Origin: Chitinophagaceae bacterium
Lineage (GTDB): Bacteria > Bacteroidota > Bacteroidia > Chitinophagales > Chitinophagaceae
Reading direction: 5' to 3'
DNA: 7,298 nucleotides
Assembly (NCBI GenBank): GCA_947468255.1
Contig: CANIMM010000152.1
Coordinates: forward strand, 1-7,298
Shown: positions 1 through 6,447 of the stretch, piece by piece
How positions within the stretch are numbered: the first letter of the stretch is position 1
Layout: every line of letters begins with the position of its first letter
The notes under the pieces: generated by a model
Told to the model about the DNA's origin: nothing
The model's input: only the letters and a program-made list of their open reading frames with translations
Databases searched by the model: none
Program-made: the position numbers and the translations under genes

Positions 1-747
1 AAATACTTAGTTCCATTGACTCGCCAGATTTTGGTACAAGATGGGGATTTTGTAAAAGCGGGTGCTGCCTTAAGTGACGGACAAACTGCTCCAGCAGATA
101 TCTTATCTATCAAAGGACCATTTGCAGTTCAAGAGTACGTTGTGAATGAAATACAGGAAGTTTATCGCTTACAGGGTGTTCGTATCAACGATAAGCATGT
201 GGAGGTAATCGTTCGCCAGATGATGCGTAAAGTTAGCATTGAAGATGCAGGAGATACCATATTCTTAGAAGGAGATACAGAAGATAAATTGGACTTTAAT
301 ACAGAAAATGATAACATCTTTGATAAAAAGGTAGTTACCAATGCTGGTGAAAGTTCTAAATTGAAAACTGGTCAGATTACCTCTTTAAGGGAAGTAAGAG
401 AGGAGAATTCTATCTTACGTAGAGCAGATAAAAAATTAGTTGAATTCCGTGATGCACAGCCGGCAACCTCTTCACCATTGTTGCAGGGTATTACCAAGGC
501 ATCATTGGGTACGCAAAGTTGGATATCAGCGGCTTCCTTCCAGGAGACCACCAAGGTATTGAGCAGTGCAGCCATCAACGGCAAGCTGGATCTAATGCTA
601 GGTCTTAAGGAAAACGTGATCACCGGTCATCCTATTCCTGCAGGAACGGGCTTGCGCGAGTTTGAAAACATGATCGTTGGTAGTAAGGAAGAATACGAAT
701 TGCTGATGACTACTAAGGAAGCAATGAGTTTTGACGAAGAAGAGTAA
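1..747 (+). CDS. rpoC: DNA-directed RNA polymerase subunit beta' (RpoC), C-terminal part, 5' end outside the window
   Basis: This is the last 248 codons of the largest catalytic subunit of RNA polymerase. The frame is open from base 1 ([10 protein letters not shown]...), so the gene begins upstream; the TTG at 16 is an internal leucine, not a start. Visible residues 46-78 ([15 protein letters not shown], then [16 protein letters not shown]) match the near-invariant RpoC segment known from E. coli. Residues 163-192 ([23 protein letters not shown]) and 202-217 ([16 protein letters not shown]) are the conserved end of the Rpb1 domain 5 region that packs at the base of the enzyme. Between them, at about residues 95-155, lies a charged stretch roughly 40 residues longer than the E. 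coli equivalent, which I believe is usual in Bacteroidota. The protein ends in an acidic tail (FDEEE) and tandem TAA TAA stops, followed by a strong terminator. rpoB is expected immediately upstream. Identification is near certain. Confidence 0.98.
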   Translation, partial: KYLVPLTRQILVQDGDFVKAGAALSDGQTAPADILSIKGPFAVQEYVVNEIQEVYRLQGVRINDKHVEVIVRQMMRKVSIEDAGDTIFLEGDTEDKLDFNTENDNIFDKKVVTNAGESSKLKTGQITSLREVREENSILRRADKKLVEFRDAQPATSSPLLQGITKASLGTQSWISAASFQETTKVLSSAAINGKLDLMLGLKENVITGHPIPAGTGLREFENMIVGSKEEYELLMTTKEAMSFDEEE

Positions 748-777
748 TAACTTAAAATTTAACTGAATACTTTCGAA

Positions 778-807
778 GGAGCAAGATGAAAATCTTGCTC
801 CTTTTTT
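778..807 (+). terminator. Strong intrinsic terminator after rpoC
   Basis: A perfect 10-bp stem, GGAGCAAGAT (778-787) with ATCTTGCTCC (792-801), closes a GAAA tetraloop of the stable GNRA type and is followed at once by TTTTTT (802-807) and further T-rich sequence. The A pair at 776-777 can add two A-T pairs with the start of the T run. It begins 30 bases after the rpoC stop and very probably ends the rpoBC transcript, so the desaturase downstream should need its own promoter. Confidence 0.93.
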
Positions 808-1030
808 ATTTTATCTACGTCTTCTTTCTAATAATTATCCATCCATTCGATCACTTAAAATAATCGGAACAAATTGGTTTCTTTTTTGTTTAGGTTATGG
901 ATTTGCTACTATCTCTTACCCTTCAAGATAAAATATTATATGGGGGTAATAATTTGGCTACAGTTTTGTATCAACTTAAAGATTAACTTAGCTTATTGCT
1001 TGGGGAATCAGAAAAATTAAAAATTCCAAT

Positions 1031-2116
1031 ATGCCATTTTTAGACCATGTATTACAGCCGCCATCTTATGGATGGAATGATAATAAAGGAGAATTGATTA
1101 AGCCTACCGTTTTGCAGATCTTAAAGGAGTTTTTTACCAGACTTAATGTAATAGGTAACCGTAAAAATTGGCTGCCATTTTTTAGCTGGCTAAAAGTATT
1201 TTGCTTGCTACCTTTCTTTTTTATTTTCCTTTTCAATTTTCTTCATATTTGGACAGTATTGGCTGCATTTGTGTACAGTATGATTATTATGGGTACGCAT
1301 GGTACTATCTGGCATCATCGCTATTGTACGCATGGCGCCTATACTTTCCGAAATGCCTTCTGGCGGTTCTTTACACAAAACCTTACCATTAATGTAATTC
1401 CAGAAGAGATTTATGTTATATCCCATCATGTACATCATGCAAAGTCCGACCAGCCAGGTGATCCCTATAATGCCTATGCGGGTTTTTTATATTGTTTTTT
1501 AGCCGATGTCAATCACCAACCAATTGCCAAAGACTTAAGTAAAGCGGATTACAACCGAGTTGGTTTGCTGATGAAACATACAGGGATTAAAGGCAACACC
1601 TATGCTCAATACCAGCGCTGGGGTTCCTATGTGACTCCTATTGGTGCTGTTACATCATGGATACTTAACTGGTCATTTTGGTACATCACTTTTTATATGT
1701 TGGGTGGTCATGCATTGGCTTGCAGTATGTTTGGTGCAGCAGGTTTTTGGGCTATCGGAGTGCGAACGTTTAATTATGAGGGACATGGTAAGGGTGAAGA
1801 AAAACAACGAGAAGGGGTAGACTATAATCATAAGGACAATTCGGTGAATCAATTATGGCCAGGTATTGTTGCAGGGGAGTGGCACAACAACCATCATTTG
1901 TTTCCTAAAAGTGCTAGAAGTGGCTTTAAGCCCCATCAAATTGACTTTGCTTGGTATTATATCAAATTCATGAGTTTGGTAGGTGCAGTAAGTCATTACA
2001 AAGATTTTAAAAAGCAATTTATGTCACAGTATCACCAACCTTATCAGTTGAGTAAAACGGAGCAAAATCAACTAGCTTCTAGTACTGTGCTTTCCCAATC
2101 TGCAGCAAGCAATTGA
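1031..2116 (+). CDS. Membrane-bound fatty acyl desaturase (delta-9 acyl-CoA/acyl-lipid type)
   Basis: A 361-residue integral membrane di-iron enzyme expected to insert a cis double bond in a fatty acyl chain using O2 and reducing equivalents. The three histidine boxes of the family are intact: HRYCTH at residues 96-101, HHVHH (HxxHH) at 132-136 and HNNHH at 285-289. H252 in the GHG motif (251-253) is a candidate extra iron ligand. Hydrophobic stretches at about 52-72, 73-90, 200-222 and 225-245 fit the usual four-helix topology with the boxes on the cytoplasmic face. The last 20 residues form a polar Ser/Gln-rich tail. The start is the first ATG after an in-frame stop at 989-991; the leader is A-rich without a clear Shine-Dalgarno, normal for Bacteroidota. 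It stands alone on the + strand, separated from rpoC by a terminator and convergent with the regulator. The sequence does not settle whether the substrate is acyl-CoA, acyl-ACP or lipid, nor the bond position. Confidence 0.93.
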   Translation: MPFLDHVLQPPSYGWNDNKGELIKPTVLQILKEFFTRLNVIGNRKNWLPFFSWLKVFCLLPFFFIFLFNFLHIWTVLAAFVYSMIIMGTHGTIWHHRYCTHGAYTFRNAFWRFFTQNLTINVIPEEIYVISHHVHHAKSDQPGDPYNAYAGFLYCFLADVNHQPIAKDLSKADYNRVGLLMKHTGIKGNTYAQYQRWGSYVTPIGAVTSWILNWSFWYITFYMLGGHALACSMFGAAGFWAIGVRTFNYEGHGKGEEKQREGVDYNHKDNSVNQLWPGIVAGEWHNNHHLFPKSARSGFKPHQIDFAWYYIKFMSLVGAVSHYKDFKKQFMSQYHQPYQLSKTEQNQLASSTVLSQSAASN

Positions 2117-2219
2117 GTTATTGGAGGATAGTAAAATGACCTGTTTCAAAATAACTGGGTACTTTTTCGAAAACTTTGCTTAAGGCGATATTTTATTATA
2201 TCTCTTTGATTAATCGTTG
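2117..2219. other. Convergent intergenic gap with a possible 15-codon reading frame
   Basis: This 103-base gap separates the convergent stops of the desaturase and the AraC-type regulator. No strong terminator is visible for either gene. The best candidate is a weak AT-rich hairpin, GATAT/ATATC with a six-base loop, at 2187-2202. On the + strand a textbook GGAGG (2123-2127) sits eight bases before ATG 2136, opening a 15-codon frame (MTCFKITGYFFENFA) that stops at 2181-2183. I do not call it a gene, because a frame this short can arise by chance. Confidence 0.4.
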
Positions 2220-3434
2220 TTATTCTAATTTTTTAAGGTATTCTTTGGGAGTGCAGCCCATGTGTTTTTTAAATACTGCAAAAAAGGTGGACCTACTTCC
2301 AAAACCTGCTTCATTTCCGATTGCTTCTATGGTCATCGTTTCAGAAGTTTTATTTTTCAGTTGATCCGTTACATGCTGAATCCGAAGTCGATTGATATAA
2401 TCCTGGTATCTTTCATTTTTATGGAAGTTGATTAAAAAAGAAAGATCCCTGCTAGGTATTTTTAATTCGTTTGCCAGTTCCTCGATGGCAATTCCCTTGG
2501 TTAAATACCATTTATTAAGAAGTATCAATGATTCAATTGCATTCCAGTCGGATTCCAATTGCCTTTTATCAACTGTACTTTTAACAGGTTTATCAACTAT
2601 CATTTTGAATAGTTGATCATTATTGGTAGAAGGGGTTATAATGTTAGGGAGTCCATATAAAACCAGCGGATGAAGGAAAATATGAATGCACAAAGCAAAA
2701 GTGGAAAATGAAAGAATGAAGGAGGATATCACAACAGACTGCCCATTGATTGCATATTCAGGGTTGGTGGCTACAAAAAACACCAGCGCTACAAATCCAC
2801 AAAACGATATCGTCATCCAGCTACTGACGGTAAGCAACCACCCTTTAACTTCTTTTATATGACTGTAATATGCGGAGGGCTTAAATAATAGTTCACGAGC
2901 TATTTTATTGAAGAGCAAAAGATGCCAAATGGCCAATAGATAAATAAAACTCTGAAGCACGCGCGCTAAATACTGTATCCAGAAAGGCAGAATGCCATTG
3001 TGGTTTAGATAATTATTAGTCAAATTATCGATGGCTTCTGCAACTAGTTGCCTTTTTTCAGCCAGCGGAATACTATAGAAAGGAATAAGGTCAATCACTG
3101 ACAACAAAAATGGTAAAAAATGCCACCAATCTTTTTTTCGCAAAGTAGGAAGATTGAAAATTACAACCCGAAGATATAAATAGATGGAAGGTAAAATCAA
3201 AAAATTGACAGGTGCGGCTGATTTATATAAAAAAGGGACAGCCTTCATCCAGCCGGTTAAAAGAAGTAAATAGGAGGAGACACAATAGCCAGTAAAAAAA
3301 AAGAAGGCAGCCAACAATTTATTGGCCAATCGAAAATAATCTCCTGCATTTTTCCATAAGAGAAATGATGCCAAAAAAGAGCAGATGGCACACCCGATAT
3401 ACAATGAATTTGACAACTCGAAACTCTCAAACAT
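2220..3434 (-). CDS. Membrane-embedded AraC-family transcriptional regulator (about 7 TM helices plus C-terminal HTH)
   Basis: A 404-residue protein fusing an N-terminal membrane sensor to a C-terminal AraC-type DNA-binding domain. Hydrophobic segments lie at about residues 11-27, 38-60, 74-93, 105-121, 150-175, 198-222 and 233-257, giving roughly seven helices. A linker of about 55 residues follows, then the DNA-binding domain at about 315-404. Its first helix-turn-helix (IAIEELANELKIPSRDLSFLI) is near 316-335. The second carries the AraC signature, with IEAIGNEAGFGSRSTFFAVF at 369-388, then FKKHMGCTPKEYLKK. This architecture is common in Bacteroidota, but signals and targets are mostly unknown. 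With the HTH tied to the membrane it would have to bind DNA at the membrane or be released. It is downstream of, and codirectional with, the alpha-oxoamine synthase (140-base gap) and convergent with the desaturase, so lipid-related genes are plausible but unproven targets. The start has no Shine-Dalgarno; the Met at 3434 places the first helix near the N-terminus. Confidence 0.9.
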   Translation of the reverse strand: MFESFELSNSLYIGCAICSFLASFLLWKNAGDYFRLANKLLAAFFFFTGYCVSSYLLLLTGWMKAVPFLYKSAAPVNFLILPSIYLYLRVVIFNLPTLRKKDWWHFLPFLLSVIDLIPFYSIPLAEKRQLVAEAIDNLTNNYLNHNGILPFWIQYLARVLQSFIYLLAIWHLLLFNKIARELLFKPSAYYSHIKEVKGWLLTVSSWMTISFCGFVALVFFVATNPEYAINGQSVVISSFILSFSTFALCIHIFLHPLVLYGLPNIITPSTNNDQLFKMIVDKPVKSTVDKRQLESDWNAIESLILLNKWYLTKGIAIEELANELKIPSRDLSFLINFHKNERYQDYINRLRIQHVTDQLKNKTSETMTIEAIGNEAGFGSRSTFFAVFKKHMGCTPKEYLKKLE

Positions 3435-3461
3435 TTTCTTTTGCCATTATATTCTGAAAAT

Positions 3462-3495
3462 AAAAATTATTCAATGAATGCTCCTAATTTCAATG
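3462..3495 (-). promoter_or_regulatory. Possible promoter/operator of the AraC-type regulator: direct repeat TTCAATG
   Basis: Upstream of the regulator start, TTCAATG occurs at 3470-3476 and again at 3489-3495, a 19-bp pitch on the same helix face within about two turns. The first copy is part of an 11-bp palindrome, ATTCAATGAAT (3469-3479). On the minus strand a loose Bacteroidota promoter can be fitted: TAATTTTT (3462-3469, seven of eight bases of TAnnTTTG) with TTG (3491-3493) 21 bases further up. The repeats would then overlap the -33 element and spacer, a typical position for an autoregulatory AraC-type site. Short AT-rich repeats are expected by chance, so this is tentative. Confidence 0.25.
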
Positions 3496-3574
3496 TCTAT
3501 AAAAAGTGCAGGAAATCTCCAGTTTTTAAATGATTGAATTTTTATTGGTGATAGTATGAAAAAATAAAACCTTG

Positions 3575-4834
3575 TTAAACAGTCGCGTCAGCCATATTCG
3601 GAATGTCGGCAGCTTTGTATTCACCGGCATCCAGTTTCTTTTTGGTAGCTTCAAAAGCTTTTAAAGTAATATCGATATCCTCGTCGCTATGGACTGCAGT
3701 AGGAATTAGTCTATAAATAATATCTCCCTTTGGAATTACCGGGTATACTACGATAGAACAAAATACATGATAGTTTTCGCGTAAGTCCATCACCATCTGT
3801 GTAGCTTCCGGTACATCACCCTTCATATAAATTGGGGTTACAGGTGTGTTGGTATTTCCAATATCGAATCCTTTTTCTCTTAAACCATTTTGAAGGCGAT
3901 TTACATTGTGCCATAATTTCTCTCTTAGCTGCGGCATGGTAGTTACCATTTCCATTCGCGTAAGCATTCCTTCTACAATCATCAGTGGAAGGCTTTTGGC
4001 AAATATCTGTGAGCGGGTATTGTAACGCAAAAATTTGAGTACTGCTTTTGGTCCGCTTATAAATGCACCAATGCTTCCCATACTTTTTACAAAGGTGCTA
4101 AAGTATAGATCCACTCCAGCCTGGCAACCTTGGGCCTCATCTGCCCCTGCACCAGTTGGTCCCATGTAGCCAAAGCCATGTGCATCATCAATTAACAATC
4201 GGAACTGATATTTTTGTTTTGTGGCTACAATTTCTTTAAGTATTCCTTGCTCACCATCCATTCCGAATACACCCTCTGTAATGACCAGAATACCACCGCC
4301 CGATTTTTCAACCATTTTTTCGGCTCGCTGCATTTGTTTTTCAAAGTCTTCTATATTATTGTGCTTGAATGCGTAGGTATGCCCCATATGCAAGCGGATT
4401 CCATCAATGATGCAGGCGTGGGCTTCTGCATCATATACAATAACATCCCTGCGATTCACCAGTGCATCGATACAGCTCATGATACCTTGGTACCCAAAGT
4501 TTAATAACATGGTGTCCTCTCGATTAACAAATTGGCTGATCACTTTTTCAAGCTCCTCATGTTTGGCAGTATTACCACTCATCATCCTGGCACCCATTGG
4601 ATTTCCCATTCCGTATTTTGCAGCCGCTATCGCATCTACTTCTCTTACACGTGGGTCGTTCACTAGTCCTAAATAATTATTCAGACTCCATACAATCATT
4701 TCCTTTCCACGAAAATGCATTCTTGGACCGAGCTCACCTTCCAATTTTGGAAAGGCAAAATAACCATGTGCCCTATCCATGTGTTGCCCTAGGGGGCCAC
4801 CATCTTTTACTAATTTTTCAAAAACATCTGCCAT
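3575..4834 (-). CDS. PLP-dependent alpha-oxoamine synthase (serine palmitoyltransferase / AONS / KBL family)
   Basis: A 419-residue cytosolic fold-type I enzyme that decarboxylates an amino acid while condensing it with an acyl thioester. Family marks are complete: LNNYLGL (51-57), SGNTAKHEELE (86-96), H139 in EAHACIIDG, which should stack on the PLP ring, DDAHGFG (216-222) with D216 at the pyridine nitrogen and H219, and the Schiff-base lysine K250 in STFVKSMGSIG (246-256). R375 in YRLIPTAVHS is the expected carboxylate-binding arginine. It is slightly longer than E. coli BioF or Kbl (about 385-400), with an N-terminal segment (GPLGQHMDRAHGYFAFPKLE, 13-32) characteristic of a Bacteroidota/Flavobacteria subgroup that databases label variously as 8-amino-7-oxononanoate synthase, glycine C-acetyltransferase or aminotransferase. 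It differs from the characterised Bacteroides and Sphingobacterium serine palmitoyltransferases as I remember them. No biotin or threonine-degradation gene is nearby, and a fatty acyl desaturase is, so a lipid long-chain-base role (serine or cysteate donor) is inferred. The family is sure; the substrate is not. Confidence 0.9.
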   Translation of the reverse strand: MADVFEKLVKDGGPLGQHMDRAHGYFAFPKLEGELGPRMHFRGKEMIVWSLNNYLGLVNDPRVREVDAIAAAKYGMGNPMGARMMSGNTAKHEELEKVISQFVNREDTMLLNFGYQGIMSCIDALVNRRDVIVYDAEAHACIIDGIRLHMGHTYAFKHNNIEDFEKQMQRAEKMVEKSGGGILVITEGVFGMDGEQGILKEIVATKQKYQFRLLIDDAHGFGYMGPTGAGADEAQGCQAGVDLYFSTFVKSMGSIGAFISGPKAVLKFLRYNTRSQIFAKSLPLMIVEGMLTRMEMVTTMPQLREKLWHNVNRLQNGLREKGFDIGNTNTPVTPIYMKGDVPEATQMVMDLRENYHVFCSIVVYPVIPKGDIIYRLIPTAVHSDEDIDITLKAFEATKKKLDAGEYKAADIPNMADATV

Positions 4835-4929
4835 AATTAAATAGGTTATTGGGTAAAGGTATTTATAATGCCATTAAACAGGTCAGTTGCCAGATCAAGT
4901 TGCTAAAATGCCGGCCCAATTTCATGCAG

Positions 4930-4960
4930 CAAATTTAAGGTATTGGCGGCAAAATGCGAA
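4930..4960 (-). promoter_or_regulatory. Candidate Bacteroidota-type promoter for the alpha-oxoamine synthase
   Basis: Read on the minus strand, TAAATTTG (4930-4937) matches the Bacteroidota -7 consensus TAnnTTTG exactly. Nineteen bases upstream lies TTCG (4957-4960), three of four bases of the -33 TTTG element. Transcription would begin near 4922, leaving a leader of about 90 bases before the ATG at 4834. The -33 half abuts the palindrome and repeat that start at 4961, so a protein bound there could affect this promoter. The spacing and -7 match are good; the -33 match is weak. Confidence 0.35.
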
Positions 4961-5006
4961 ATGGTGAATTGACAATTCACCATTGACAATTCACCATTCA
5001 CCATTC
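4961..5006. repeat. Heptanucleotide tandem repeat with a perfect palindrome
   Basis: From 4969 the sequence is a run of seven-base units: TTGACAA, TTCACCA, TTGACAA, TTCACCA, TTCACCA, then a decayed TTCAGCT. Equivalently, the 14-mer TTGACAATTCACCA (4969-4982) is repeated exactly at 4983-4996 and followed by a half unit. An inverted unit, TGGTGAA (4962-4968), precedes the run. As a result 4961-4983 is a perfect palindrome with 11-base arms around A4972, able to form a hairpin. There is no T run, so it is not a standard terminator. The pattern resembles the short heptameric repeats (STRR type) scattered between genes in cyanobacteria and, as I recall, some Bacteroidota. Confidence 0.85.
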
Positions 5007-5049
5007 AGCTGATTATTGTATTCATTTATTTTAGAAGCAGTAACTTTCC

Positions 5050-5068
5050 ATTGGTTATTTAAACCAAT
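5050..5068 (+). promoter_or_regulatory. Inverted repeat immediately before the dctA start
   Basis: ATTGGTT (5050-5056) and AACCAAT (5062-5068) are perfect inverted 7-mers around a five-base loop, ending two bases before ATG 5071. In mRNA this hairpin would cover the ribosome landing site of the first start codon; in DNA it has the form of a small operator. If it does block 5071, the second in-frame ATG at 5092 would remain accessible. Confidence 0.35.
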
Positions 5069-5070
5069 TC

Positions 5071-6357
5071 ATGAAGTTTAGAAATATAGGTATGAAATAT
5101 TTGAAAATTTTGTATGTACAGGTTGTAATAGGAATCGCACTGGGGATATTAGTGGGATGGCTATACCCTTCTTTTGCACCAGTGGGAAAAATAATTAGTG
5201 AGAAATTCATTGATCTGATAAAAATGATCATTGCTCCGATTATTTTTTTTACCATCGTTTTGGGAATTGCCGGTGCAGGGGATATGAAAAAAGTGGGTAG
5301 AGTTGGGGGGAAAGGTCTGTTGTATTTTGAAATTGTAACTACCCTTGCGCTGATCATCGGTTTGATAGTAGCTCATTTTGTGCAGCCTGGTGCAGGCGTT
5401 GCTGTAAGTAATTTGAAGTCCGAAAAACTAATTAAAATTACCAGTCAAGCCAACGAATTAAATTGGGTAGATTTTTTTACCCATATCATTCCAGATAATA
5501 TATTCAAGTCTTTCGTTCAGGGGGATATTTTACAAATATTATTTTTCAGTATTTTATTTGGGGCCGCATTGAGTAAACTGGGAAATTATGGTACCAGCTT
5601 GGTTGCTAGTTTTGAAAAAATAAATAAGGTAATTTTCAATATCATGAAACTGATTATGCGCCTAGCACCAATTGGCGCTTTTGGAGGCATGGCATTTACC
5701 ATCGGACAATTTGGTTTTGGCACTTTGTTGCTGCTTGGAAAGTTGATGCTTAGTTTTTACATTACCGTTTTTCTTTTTATTTTCATTGTACTTAATTTAA
5801 TCTGCAAGTACAATGGATTTAGTTTGTGGAAATTATTAATCTACATTAAAGAAGAATTACTGTTAACATTAGGAGCCAGTAGTAGTGAACCTGCTTTACC
5901 CAATATCATGCAGAAACTAGAAGCGGCCGGGTGTGATAAAACAGTGGTGGGGCTATTGATTCCAGCTGGTTATAGTTTCAATCTGGATGGAACTACCATC
6001 TACCTGAGTATGTCTATTATATTTCTGGCGCAGGTTTTCAGTATTGACCTTTCACTGATGCAACAGTTAACTATTATCGGAATATTAATGATAACCAGTA
6101 AGGGGGCTGCAGGTGTTACCGGAAGTGGTTTTATTGTATTGGCTTCTACACTAGCAGCCATCAAAGTAATTCCGGTAGAGGGGCTGGCGCTATTGCTGGG
6201 GGTAGATCGGTTTATGAGTGAAGCAAGAGCTATCACCAATATTATTGGCAATACGGTGGCTACCGTGGTTATAGCCAAAAGTGAGCACGCGATTAACGAA
6301 CCGTTATATCAGGCAGTGGTAGAAAATAAGTCAATCACAATAACTGCTGGAATATAA
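5071..6357 (+). CDS. dctA: DctA-type C4-dicarboxylate:cation symporter
   Basis: A 428-residue inner-membrane secondary transporter of the DAACS/SLC1 family, expected to import succinate, fumarate, malate and related C4-dicarboxylates with H+ or Na+. It aligns almost end to end with E. coli DctA as I recall it: GLLYFEIVTTLALIIGLIV (82-100), VQPGAG (104-109), IMRLAPIGAFGGMAFTIGQF (195-214), the hairpin-1 motif GASSSEPALP (268-277), GYSFNLDGTTIYL (300-312), SKGAAGVTGSGF (343-354) and DRFMSEARAITNIIGN (379-394). R386 and N390 fall where the glutamate/aspartate homologues bind substrate, and S383 replaces the aspartate that binds the amino group there, favouring dicarboxylates over amino acids. 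Two starts are possible: ATG 5071 or ATG 5092 (M8). The shorter form begins nearer the E. coli N-terminus. Neither has a clear Shine-Dalgarno. It is divergent from the synthase and 90 bases upstream of the glycerate kinase on the same strand. Confidence 0.92.
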   Translation: MKFRNIGMKYLKILYVQVVIGIALGILVGWLYPSFAPVGKIISEKFIDLIKMIIAPIIFFTIVLGIAGAGDMKKVGRVGGKGLLYFEIVTTLALIIGLIVAHFVQPGAGVAVSNLKSEKLIKITSQANELNWVDFFTHIIPDNIFKSFVQGDILQILFFSILFGAALSKLGNYGTSLVASFEKINKVIFNIMKLIMRLAPIGAFGGMAFTIGQFGFGTLLLLGKLMLSFYITVFLFIFIVLNLICKYNGFSLWKLLIYIKEELLLTLGASSSEPALPNIMQKLEAAGCDKTVVGLLIPAGYSFNLDGTTIYLSMSIIFLAQVFSIDLSLMQQLTIIGILMITSKGAAGVTGSGFIVLASTLAAIKVIPVEGLALLLGVDRFMSEARAITNIIGNTVATVVIAKSEHAINEPLYQAVVENKSITITAGI

Positions 6358-6387
6358 TACTAAAAAATGTTTTAAATGCTATTGTTA

Positions 6388-6420
6388 TACCCAATTGAAG
6401 AGGGGTAGTTTATTATTTTT
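6388..6420 (+). terminator. Weak hairpin with T-rich tail between dctA and the glycerate kinase gene
   Basis: TACCC (6388-6392) and GGGTA (6403-6407) can pair across a ten-base loop and are followed by TTTATTATTTTT, giving a weak terminator-like structure 30 bases after the dctA stop. The stem is short and the loop wide, so read-through into the kinase gene would be expected, and the two genes may still share a transcript. Confidence 0.3.
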
Positions 6421-6447
6421 ATTTAATTTGGGCTATAAAAATTTAAA

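Noticed and set aside
372..623. Minus-strand open frame of 83 codons
   Set aside because: It lies wholly antisense to the clearly conserved rpoC frame and has no recognisable motif; it is a shadow of the real gene.
808..1030. Promoter or RNA element between the rpoC terminator and the desaturase
   Set aside because: The best -7 look-alike is TAATAATTTG at 947-956, which misses the TAnnTTTG spacing and has no TTG at the right distance upstream. No stable hairpin or riboswitch-like architecture was seen, so nothing is called.
3496..3574. Terminator after the synthase on the minus strand
   Set aside because: Only a short GGA/TCC pairing near 3510-3520 is available, which is too weak to call, so read-through into the regulator gene remains possible.
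4214..4836. Three overlapping plus-strand frames opposite the synthase
   Set aside because: They are antisense to a complete, motif-rich enzyme and lack their own leaders or family features.
4969..4988. TTGACA hexamers as sigma-70 -35 boxes for dctA
   Set aside because: They are part of the heptamer repeat, no TATAAT-like hexamer follows at 16-18 bases, and Bacteroidota use a different consensus.
4961..5006. CRISPR array
   Set aside because: The units are 7 or 14 bases long and directly abutting, with no unique spacers and no cas genes nearby.
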